DNA of 64,000 nucleotides from Streptomyces sp. NBC_00425 (GTDB taxonomy: Bacteria; Actinomycetota; Actinomycetes; Streptomycetales; Streptomycetaceae), in NCBI RefSeq assembly GCF_036030735.1, contig NZ_CP107928.1, forward strand, positions 7,998,001 to 8,062,000. Direction: 5' to 3'. The notes beneath the pieces are model-generated. The model did not search any database and had not been told where the DNA came from. It saw only the letters and a program-made list of their open reading frames with translations. Both the position numbers and the translations under genes were made by a program. Positions 52,888-60,778 of the stretch are shown here, piece by piece (the first letter of the stretch is position 1; every line of letters starts with the position of its first letter).

Positions 52888-55080
52888 TCAGTTGGCCAGG
52901 TCTGCGGTCGTCCGTTGCGGCACCGCGTGCGGCTGCGCCGGCTGGTCGGCAGGGCCTTCCACGGACACGTTGGGCAGTGCCCTGTCCAGACTGCGGGGCA
53001 GCCACCAGTTCGCCTTCCCGCACAGGTGCATGAGGGCGGGGACGACCATCATGCGGATCAGCAGGGCGTCCGCGGCGACCGCCACCGCGAGGCTGACCCC
53101 GAACTCGGAGATCACCCGCATGCCGCCGAACACGAAGGAGCCGAAGACGCAGACCATGATGGTGGCGGCCACGGCGATGACCTTGCCGGTCTCGGCCTGC
53201 CCGACCCGGACCGCGCGGTGGCTGTCACCGGTGTGGGCCCACTCCTCGCGCATCCGGCTGACGAGGAAGACCTGGTAGTCCATGGACAGGCCGAACATGA
53301 TGCCGACGACCAGGATCGGCACGAACGACTCGATCGGTCCGCCGGCGCCGAGTCCGAGCAGTCCGGCGCCGAAGCCGTACTGGAAGACGACCACGATCGC
53401 GCCGAACGCCACCCCGATGCTGAGGATGTTGAGCACGGCGCCGACCGCCGGGATGAGCAGGCTGCGGAAGGCGACGGTCAGCAGGAGGAAGCCGAGCGCG
53501 GCGATCACCAGCACGAAGAAGGGCAGCTTGCCCATCAGGACCGACGCGAAGTCGTCGTTGCTCGCGGTGACACCGCCCACGTAGACCTTCATCGACGTGC
53601 CCTGCTCGGCTTGCGGGATCACGTCGTCACGCAGGTGGTGGATCAGGTCGGAGGTGGCTTCGGACTGCGGGGAGGTCGTCGGGACGACGGAGACCACTCC
53701 GACGGTCTGCCCGTCCTTCATGGGCGCGGCGTTGGCACTGGCGACACCGTCGACCTTTCCGAGAGCGGTGACCAGCTTCGCCTCGGCTGCCTTGTCGGCG
53801 GCGGTGGGTGCCTGGACGGCCAGGACGAGCGGGCCGTTGAAGCCGGGGCCGAAGCCGTCGGCGATCATGTCGTACGCCTGACGGTTCGTCGAGGACGTGG
53901 GCAGGTTGCCGTCGTCGGACGCGCCGAGGCGCAGGGAGAGCGTCGGGAACGCGAGCGCAGTCAACACGGCGAGAGCGACGAGACCCAGGGCTTTGGGCCT
54001 GGCCTGCACCCGCTCGGCCCACCGGCCCCACGCCCCGGTGCGGCCCGAGGAACGCGGCTGGGTCCCGCCGGCCGTCTCACGGCGCTCCTTGCGGCTGAGG
54101 ACGCGCGGACCGATCAGGCCGAGCATCGCCGGCAGCAGGGTGATGGCGGCCAGGACGGTCAGCACCACGGTGACGGCGGCGCCGATGGCCATGCCGTTGA
54201 TGATGCCGACGTTCAGGGTGAGCATGCCGAGCAGCGCGACGACGACGGTGAGTCCGGCGAAGACCACGGCCCGGCCGGAGGTGTTGAGGGACTTGGCGAC
54301 CGACTCTGCGACGCTCATGCCGGCCATCAGGTTGGCGCGGTGGCGGTTGACGATGAACAGCGCGTAGTCGATGCCCACGCCCAGGCCGATCAGCGAGCCG
54401 AGGGTCAGCGTGGTGTCGGAGAGCGTGATGAGGTGGCTGAGCAGCATCACCGTGACCGCGGAGGTGCCGACTCCGATGACGGCCGTGATGATGGGCAGCG
54501 CCGCCACCCACACCGCCCGGAAGACGAACAGCAGCACGATGAAGGCGAGGACGATGCCCATGGCGTCGGCGACCGCGTTCGGCTCCGGGTTGACGGTGAA
54601 CGCCTGCCCGTTGAGGGCGATGTGCAGGCTCCCCGTCTCCGGTTCGGTGGCGAGTTCCTTCACGTGGTCGATCTGGGCGTCCGAGACGTCCTGGTCGAAC
54701 GCGACCGTCGCGTAGGCGGTCCTGCCGTCCTTGCTGATCTGTCCCTTGCCGACGGGGGTGTAGGGACTGGTCACCGCGGCGACGCCCGGTGCGTCGGCGA
54801 TGCCCTTGAGCGTGCCGGTCATCGCCTTCTCGGCGGCGGGCTCGGTGACCTCGCCGCCGTCCAGCTGCCAGACCACCCGGCCGCTCTTGCCCGCGGCGCT
54901 GTCGGAGGCCTGCTGCAGCAGGGCCGTGGCCTTGGCCGAGTCGGTGTCCTGCGAGGTCGAGCTGTTGCCGAAGGCGCTGTCGGCGGCACCGACCCCGGCC
55001 CCCAGGGCGAGCAACAGGCCCACCCAGGCCAGGACGACGGCGAGCCGGTGCCTGTGACACCAGCGGGCGAGAGGGGACAT
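52888..55080 (-). CDS. MMPL/RND-family membrane transporter
   Basis: A 730-residue member of the MMPL family with two repeats. Each has one N-terminal helix, a large external loop and a five-helix bundle. The proton-relay D-Y pairs are in GLGVGIDYALFIVNRHR (about 236) and GLSMDYQVFLVSRMREEW (about 600). External loops carry QISKDGRTAYATVAF-type sequence. Length is normal for actinobacterial MMPL exporters of lipids or hydrophobic compounds. ATG at 55080 with AAAGG upstream. First gene of a likely operon with the kinase and regulator. Confidence 0.9.
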   Translation of the reverse strand: MSPLARWCHRHRLAVVLAWVGLLLALGAGVGAADSAFGNSSTSQDTDSAKATALLQQASDSAAGKSGRVVWQLDGGEVTEPAAEKAMTGTLKGIADAPGVAAVTSPYTPVGKGQISKDGRTAYATVAFDQDVSDAQIDHVKELATEPETGSLHIALNGQAFTVNPEPNAVADAMGIVLAFIVLLFVFRAVWVAALPIITAVIGVGTSAVTVMLLSHLITLSDTTLTLGSLIGLGVGIDYALFIVNRHRANLMAGMSVAESVAKSLNTSGRAVVFAGLTVVVALLGMLTLNVGIINGMAIGAAVTVVLTVLAAITLLPAMLGLIGPRVLSRKERRETAGGTQPRSSGRTGAWGRWAERVQARPKALGLVALAVLTALAFPTLSLRLGASDDGNLPTSSTNRQAYDMIADGFGPGFNGPLVLAVQAPTAADKAAEAKLVTALGKVDGVASANAAPMKDGQTVGVVSVVPTTSPQSEATSDLIHHLRDDVIPQAEQGTSMKVYVGGVTASNDDFASVLMGKLPFFVLVIAALGFLLLTVAFRSLLIPAVGAVLNILSIGVAFGAIVVVFQYGFGAGLLGLGAGGPIESFVPILVVGIMFGLSMDYQVFLVSRMREEWAHTGDSHRAVRVGQAETGKVIAVAATIMVCVFGSFVFGGMRVISEFGVSLAVAVAADALLIRMMVVPALMHLCGKANWWLPRSLDRALPNVSVEGPADQPAQPHAVPQRTTADLAN

Positions 55081-55192
55081 CGACGTGCCTTTCCAGAAAA
55101 TGCCATGCGACCGGGCCGGTGATCACGGCCCACCCTCACGCTCGCAGTTCTCCGGCCTCTCGTCATTGGCCGTTCGCAGACACTTGCGCCTA

Positions 55193-55204
55193 CTGCGATC
55201 GCAG
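55193..55204. promoter_or_regulatory. 12-base palindrome upstream of the MMPL operon
   Basis: CTGCGATCGCAG lies about 115 bases upstream of the MMPL start, within its probable promoter region. It could be an operator for the response regulator or another dimeric regulator. The rest of 55085-55557 has no supported gene. A leftward frame near 55390-55490 (DTLSRALFRPLTRQEPAPLL) is MarR-like at best. Confidence 0.3.
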
Positions 55205-55557
55205 CAGACGCGGTGGCGAAGAATGGGGGTGTCCCCTGTGGGCGGAGCGGAAACCGCTGGTCCAGACGTGGTGAGCAGGCCTGAGGCGTCAGCCGAGGTG
55301 GTGAGATCGTTGACACCGGAGCCGCCGGGCAGGCGACCGCTACGCCCCGACACCCCCTACACCCAAGGCCGTTGTTGGTCGCCGCGCCCGTCCCCGCCCC
55401 GGTCGCACAGTGCGAGCACCGGGAGGAGCGGCGCGGGCTCCTGGCGCGTGAGCGGGCGGAACAGGGCACGGCTCAACGTGTCGACCACTGCAGCGACCCG
55501 GGACAGTTCGGCTCATGAGCAGGGACATCGGGTGGCCGGCGACGAGGCCGTCCTCGG

Positions 55558-55678
55558 CCACCGAGCCCTGGGAACGCGGTTCGCGATGTCCGTCATCAGG
55601 CTGATCCCGCTCTTCGTCGTCCTCTTGGTCGGCCAGCGCTACCTCGTCAAGGGAATCGCTACCACGGGAATGAAGTAG
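55558..55678 (+). pseudogene. Carbohydrate ABC transporter permease, 3'-end fragment
   Basis: The last ~38 codons of a MalG-type permease: IRLIPLFVVLLVGQRYLVKGIATTGMK and stop, matching the family's end (P-V-L-V-F-QRYFVQGIATTGLK pattern). Everything upstream is missing. It is another isolated C-terminus. 55679-55894 shows no gene. Confidence 0.6.
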
Positions 55679-55894
55679 CCGCACGGCCAGCGATCACGGA
55701 ACCGAACAACTGGGCGTCTCGTTGGAGTGGCCAATCATGCCGACCGGGTCCCGTACCGAACCGGCATGGTGTCAGTTTCACCATGCGCGCGTCCGGGGCG
55801 GGGCAACGGACCTGTGGGCGAGCCTCCGGTCCGGACGCGGGGCCGTACTCCCTGAGCCGATGGCTCCCGCGAGACGGTCTGCCTCACAGCGAGT

Positions 55895-58800
55895 TCAACG
55901 GCCCTGCCCGGCTTCCGTCGGGACGGGGTCCGCGCTCTCCCGCAACTCGCCGAGAATGCGCGCCTGCTCGGCCTGGTAGCGCTCAATGGCCGCGAGTTTG
56001 ACGCCTTCGTATCCACGGACCGCATCGGGCAGTTCCGCGAGCCGGCGAACATCGGCAAGGTTCTCCTCGGTCAGGAGCGCGATCGCGGTCTTGATCGACT
56101 CCCGGTACTCGCCGACGAGATCACGCTCGATGCGTCGCATGTGCTGGAGCCCGAACACATCGAGGCGGGTTCCTCGAACGCGCCGCAGCCCATGCAGCAT
56201 TTTGAGGACCGGGCGGAACCAGCTTCCTAGAGCGACCTTCCTTTCCATGCCCAGGGCTCGCAGGACGGGTGGATGCAGGCGGTAGGAGCGTCGGCTCGCG
56301 CTTCCGAATGCCGCGGTGATGCGGTCGTCCACGGCTGGGTCGATGGCGAGTCGTGCGACCTCGTACTCGTCCTTGTATGCCATGAGCTTGTGGAGACAGC
56401 GGGCGACAGCCTCGGTCAGCTCGTTCGAGCCGTCGGCGGCAGCGCGCTCCGTGGCCGCCACCGTCTGGACGAAGTCGACGTAGGCGCGGGCGTAGCGCCT
56501 GTCCTGGTAGTCGATGAGGTCGGACACACGCACGGTGAGGAGGCGATGCAGCTCCGATTCCTCATCATCGGTGACCAACGCCACGAGCTCGGTGGTCCCG
56601 GCGGGCAGCCGCGGTTCCACGTCTGGGAGCGTCGGGTCGGCAAGCGTGGCACTCAGCGCCTCGGGGTCGGCGACCGCCTGGCGGCCTCGCCGGAAGGCCT
56701 GCACATTGCGTTCGACGGCGATTGCGTTCAGGGTGATGGCCTCTTCGATGGCCGGAGCCGCCATCGGCAGCAGCCCGGTCTGGTAGGCGGCACCCACCAG
56801 GAGCATGTTGGCGTACTGCTCGTCGTCGAAGAGCTGCGTGGCCAGCGAGCCGGAGTCCAGAGCGATGAGCCGGCTCATCGCGTCGTGGACGGCATGACGT
56901 ACGACATCGGGAGCCGGGAAGCCGACGGTCGTGTCGACCACCATCTGCCCGGTGGGTATCTCGGTCGTGGTCATGACGGCGACGGTGCGATCCGCGGAGG
57001 CGACGGAGAGGTACTTCGGGTCGGTCGCGACGAGCGGATCGCACGCGAGGTAGAGGTCGCATTGTCCCTCGGCGATCTTGGCGCCCTGTTCGACGGCATC
57101 CTCAGTGATCTTGATGTCGGAGACGACCGCGCCGCCCTTCTGGGCCAGTCCGGTCTGGTCGAGGCTGCGGGCGTGGCGGCCGTCGATGACGGCCGCGGTC
57201 GCCAGCACCTGCGAGATGGTGACGATGCCGGTTCCGCCGATCCCGGTGATCCGCATACCGAAGGATCCGGCTCCGGCCGTGCGGGCCGGCTCGGCGATGT
57301 CGGTGGGGCCCAGGGCGGGAAGGTCGGCGTGCTTCGGCTTGCCGGCGGGCGTGATGGTCATGAACGCCGGGCAGTCGCCGTCGAGACACGAATAGTCCAG
57401 GTTGCACGAGGACTGGTCGATCCTGGTCTTGCGGCCGAACTCGGTCGAGACCGGGTGAACCGACAGACAGTTCGACTTGCGGCCGCAGTCACCGCAGCCC
57501 TCGCAGATGCGCTCGTTGATCCACACTCGCGTCGTCGGCCCCTCGGCCTTACCGCGCCGACGGGCGCGCCGTTTCTCGGCGGCGCATTCCTGGTCATGGA
57601 TGAGGACCGTGACACCGGCAGTGGCCTTAAGCTCCGCGAGCGCTCCCTCGATCTCGGCCCGGTCCAGAACCTTCACCGACTTCGGAAGCCGGGCCCGTGG
57701 GATGCGGGCCCTGTCCTCTGTCGTGATGATCACTTTGGCGACGCCTTCGTGCAGCAGCATGGCGGCGAGCCGGTCGACCGGCAGGTTACCGACGGCGTCC
57801 TGGCCGCCGGTCATGGCGACCGTTCCGTTGTAGAGCAGCTTGAACGTGACGTTCACCCCCGCGGCGACCGCTGCCCGGACGGCCAGACTGCCTGAATGCA
57901 TGAAGGTGCCGTCACCGATGTTCTGCACGAAGTGGTCGGCGTCGACGAACGGTTCCAATCCGATCCACTGAGCACCTTCCCCGCCCATCTGGGTCATGCC
58001 GACGACCGGGCCGACCTGTTCGGGATCCATGAACACGACCATGGAGTGGCAGCCGATCCCAGCGCCGACCAGTGAGTCCCCACCGACGGTGGTCGAGGTG
58101 TTGTGCGGACACCCCGAGCAGTAGTACGGGCTGCGGGCCAGAAGGGGCAGCGCCAACGTCGCACGCGCTTTGGGGCGCTGACGCCATGCGTGGGCGGCTT
58201 CGATGCCGAGCGGAGCCAGCACCCTGGACAGTCCGGCGGCGATGCTGTCCACGTCGAGCTCTCCTGAGCGACTGAACAGCGATCGCCCGTGCTGGTCCTG
58301 TTTGCCGTGGACGACCGGGGCGTTGGGACGGCCGTACAGGATCTCCTTGACGGCGGTTTCGAGGAACGGCCGTTTCTCCTCGACGACGACCAGTTGGTCG
58401 AGACCGTCCGCGAACTCGATGACGGCGTCGCGTTCGAGGGGGAAGATCATGCCGAGCTTGAGGATCCTGATGCCGTACCGTGCGAGGTCTGTGTCGGTGA
58501 GGCCGATGATGCGGAGGCCCTCGCGGACGTCGAGGTAGGTCTTGCCGGATGTCAGGATGCCGATCGTGTCCGACGGCCCGCGCTGGACCAGGCGGTTGAG
58601 GCGGTTGAGGCGGGCGTACGCCACGGCACGAGGGAGGCGGATGTCGTGCAGGCTGCGTTCGAGGGACATGAGGTTCGCGCCCAGGAGCATGGAGCTCGGC
58701 TTGTGCGGGCTGGGGCTCCCGTCGCCCTCGGTGCCCGTGATCCGATTGCGTGCCACGACGGCCGTGGACGCTGAGTCCGCCACGGCGGTGGTGATCTTCA

Positions 58801-59425
58801 GGCCCGCCCACAGGCCGCTGAACCGGGAGAGGAACTGCGCGTGGAGCCCGAAGTCGAGGACGTCCTGGGCATCGGCCGGGTACAGCGTTGGGATCGCCAG
58901 GTCCGCGAGCGTCGCCTCGCTGGCACACGGCACGCTGGACGACTTGGCTCCCGGGTCGTCGCCGACCAGCGCGACGGCACCGCCGGAAGGGCCGGTTCCC
59001 ACCAGGTTCGCGTGGCGGAGAGCGTCGGAGGCGCGATCGAGGCCGGGGGACTTGCCGTACCAGATGCCCACGACGCCGTCGCACCGGGAAGCGCCGACCT
59101 GGCCGGCCAGCTGGCTGCCCATGACGGCGGTCGCGGCGAGCTCCTCGTTCAGCCCCGGTTTGTGGACGATGTCGTGCTCGTGCAACAACGCCCCGCGTCG
59201 GCCCAACTCGATGTCGTAGCCGGCCAGTGGTGATCCCTCGTATCCCGAGACGAATGTCGCGGTACGCAGTCCGTTCGTGTTGTCACGCCGGGAGCGGTCC
59301 AGCAGAATGCGGACGAGAGCCTGGATCCCGGAGAGGTGCACGACGCCTTCCTCGCGGCGGTAGCGGTCATCCAGACGGAAGCGTCGCCCGCCCGGCCGCC
59401 CGGTCTCGGTGATGGGTGCAGTCAT
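55895..59425 (-). CDS. Indolepyruvate ferredoxin oxidoreductase family protein
   Basis: A 1176-residue fused 2-oxoacid:ferredoxin oxidoreductase. The N-terminal half binds thiamine diphosphate (SGIQALVRILLDRSRRDN, VGIWYGKSPGLDR, YYCSGCPHNTSTTVGG, QNIGDGTFMHSGSLA). A cysteine cluster at about 641 (CEGCGDCGRKSNCLS) and nearby Cys residues serve iron-sulfur binding. A gamma-type domain follows (RITGIGGTGIVTISQVLATA), then a C-terminal domain of the long actinobacterial/proteobacterial form. It converts aryl- or branched-chain 2-oxoacids to acyl-CoA with ferredoxin. The ATG at 59425 follows AGGAAGAGG. It lies 78 bases after the tetR gene, same strand. Confidence 0.88.
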   Translation of the reverse strand: MTAPITETGRPGGRRFRLDDRYRREEGVVHLSGIQALVRILLDRSRRDNTNGLRTATFVSGYEGSPLAGYDIELGRRGALLHEHDIVHKPGLNEELAATAVMGSQLAGQVGASRCDGVVGIWYGKSPGLDRASDALRHANLVGTGPSGGAVALVGDDPGAKSSSVPCASEATLADLAIPTLYPADAQDVLDFGLHAQFLSRFSGLWAGLKITTAVADSASTAVVARNRITGTEGDGSPSPHKPSSMLLGANLMSLERSLHDIRLPRAVAYARLNRLNRLVQRGPSDTIGILTSGKTYLDVREGLRIIGLTDTDLARYGIRILKLGMIFPLERDAVIEFADGLDQLVVVEEKRPFLETAVKEILYGRPNAPVVHGKQDQHGRSLFSRSGELDVDSIAAGLSRVLAPLGIEAAHAWRQRPKARATLALPLLARSPYYCSGCPHNTSTTVGGDSLVGAGIGCHSMVVFMDPEQVGPVVGMTQMGGEGAQWIGLEPFVDADHFVQNIGDGTFMHSGSLAVRAAVAAGVNVTFKLLYNGTVAMTGGQDAVGNLPVDRLAAMLLHEGVAKVIITTEDRARIPRARLPKSVKVLDRAEIEGALAELKATAGVTVLIHDQECAAEKRRARRRGKAEGPTTRVWINERICEGCGDCGRKSNCLSVHPVSTEFGRKTRIDQSSCNLDYSCLDGDCPAFMTITPAGKPKHADLPALGPTDIAEPARTAGAGSFGMRITGIGGTGIVTISQVLATAAVIDGRHARSLDQTGLAQKGGAVVSDIKITEDAVEQGAKIAEGQCDLYLACDPLVATDPKYLSVASADRTVAVMTTTEIPTGQMVVDTTVGFPAPDVVRHAVHDAMSRLIALDSGSLATQLFDDEQYANMLLVGAAYQTGLLPMAAPAIEEAITLNAIAVERNVQAFRRGRQAVADPEALSATLADPTLPDVEPRLPAGTTELVALVTDDEESELHRLLTVRVSDLIDYQDRRYARAYVDFVQTVAATERAAADGSNELTEAVARCLHKLMAYKDEYEVARLAIDPAVDDRITAAFGSASRRSYRLHPPVLRALGMERKVALGSWFRPVLKMLHGLRRVRGTRLDVFGLQHMRRIERDLVGEYRESIKTAIALLTEENLADVRRLAELPDAVRGYEGVKLAAIERYQAEQARILGELRESADPVPTEAGQGR

Positions 59426-59503
59426 CGTCCTCTTCCTCACGACAATCTGTGGCTGCTAAGGGTCCCGCCCGTCTGCGCGTGCGGAGAGACGGCTTTCTCG
59501 CGG

Positions 59504-60118
59504 TCAGGCTGGCTCGGTCAGCCGCGCGGTCGCCCAGCCGAGCAGCGCACCGCGGAACGCCAACACCAGTCGGTGCGTGATCTGCGCGGGCGACAGCGCG
59601 AGCGTGTCACGGAGATCGAAGATCTCCCGGGGGTCGAAGAGGACGTTCCACAGGAAGGCGGCCTCGTCCTCGACGCCGACGAGCTCTCCCACCCCGAGAA
59701 TCGCCACGAGTTCGCGGACAGGACGGGCCAGGGCCTCCGCCTGGCCTTCCAGGTACGGCTCATCGGCCTTGTACCGAGCGAGGAACCCTTCCGGTGACCG
59801 GCGGTGCACCAGCGCCGCGCCCTCGGCGAGGACGAGGTCCACCCAGAAGCCGCAGACACTCTCGAGCAGGGCCAGACCGTTGCTCGGCTGCTCGAGGCTG
59901 TGATCGCGGAACTTGCTCACGATGTCCCGCCGGTAGGCACTGAGGGCGTCGTCCGCTGACTCGAAGTGCCGGTAAGCCGTCGCGACCGACACGTCCGCCT
60001 GCCGAGCGATGTCGGCGAGGCTGATCGGCTGCTCGCAACGCTCGAAAAGCTCTGCGGCGGCCTGGATCAGCTTGGCGTTGTTCAACCGCTGGTCCCTGCG
60101 CATGCGCGTCCTCTTCAT
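59504..60118 (-). CDS. TetR-family transcriptional regulator
   Basis: A 204-residue TetR-type regulator with a recognisable N-terminal helix-turn-helix (KLIQAAAELFERCEQPISLA, IARQADVSVATAYRHFES). The helical ligand-binding domain has no predictive motif. It sits between the RraA-like and ferredoxin oxidoreductase genes and is read in the same direction, so it probably controls one or both. Confidence 0.88.
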   Translation of the reverse strand: MKRTRMRRDQRLNNAKLIQAAAELFERCEQPISLADIARQADVSVATAYRHFESADDALSAYRRDIVSKFRDHSLEQPSNGLALLESVCGFWVDLVLAEGAALVHRRSPEGFLARYKADEPYLEGQAEALARPVRELVAILGVGELVGVEDEAAFLWNVLFDPREIFDLRDTLALSPAQITHRLVLAFRGALLGWATARLTEPA

Positions 60119-60127
60119 GTATGCGGC

Positions 60128-60778
60128 TCATTTCGTGGGCGCCTGCTTGGCCTGCGTGCGCATGCCCTGTTCGGATTCCGCGATCCGCGCCAGCTCGGCG
60201 GCGATGCCGTGCGCCTTCCTCAGGGGCACTGCGACGACGCCGTCCGCGTCGGCCACGACCACGTCACCGGGGTTGATGACGACACCGCCGATGGCGACGG
60301 GCGTCCCGACGGCTCCCGGGCCGTGTTTCCACGGTCCTGCCGGCGTGACCGTACGCGACCACACGGGGAAGTGCTGCTGCCGGATCTCGTCGCGGTCCCT
60401 GACCGCTCCGTCGACGATCGCTCCCACGGCTCCCCGCGAGGAGAAGTACTGGGTGAGGATGTCGCCCATCACCGCCCGGCCCGGGTAACCGAATCCGTTG
60501 ATGACGAGGAAGTCGCCGGATTCGATGTGCGCGACGGCGTCGATCACGGCCAGATCGTCTCCGGCGACCGTCAGGACCGTCAGGGCGCTGCCCACGGCAC
60601 GGCAGCCGTCCCAGAGGGGTGTGATGCCGCCGTCGGGCATGCCGAGGCGTCCGAGTGCGTCTCCGATGTTGGCGACCGAGTGCCGCTGGAACTGTGCGAG
60701 CAACTCCCCGTCAGGGCGCTGCCACTTCGGGCCGACCTCGATGTTGGGCGAGCCGGCCGATGTCGGCGCGTAGGTCAT
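60128..60778 (-). CDS. RraA/HMG-aldolase family protein
   Basis: A 216-residue member of the RraA-like superfamily, which includes 4-hydroxy-4-methyl-2-oxoglutarate aldolases and oxaloacetate decarboxylases. SVANIGDALGRLGMPDG, the phosphate/keto-acid binding GFGYPGRAVMGDILTQY, and GAVGAIVDGAVRDRDEIRQ (Arg and Asp of the metal site) are present. Its ATG overlaps the GH2 stop by four bases (ATGA), so it is coupled to the glycosidase gene. The stop lies nine bases before the TetR start. Probably acts on a keto-acid in the same catabolic pathway. Confidence 0.85.
   Translation of the reverse strand: MTYAPTSAGSPNIEVGPKWQRPDGELLAQFQRHSVANIGDALGRLGMPDGGITPLWDGCRAVGSALTVLTVAGDDLAVIDAVAHIESGDFLVINGFGYPGRAVMGDILTQYFSSRGAVGAIVDGAVRDRDEIRQQHFPVWSRTVTPAGPWKHGPGAVGTPVAIGGVVINPGDVVVADADGVVAVPLRKAHGIAAELARIAESEQGMRTQAKQAPTK

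Noticed and set aside
52753..55122. A 789-codon rightward frame across the MMPL gene
   Set aside because: Composition is His/Asp/Gly-rich antisense noise; the leftward frame is a clear MMPL protein.
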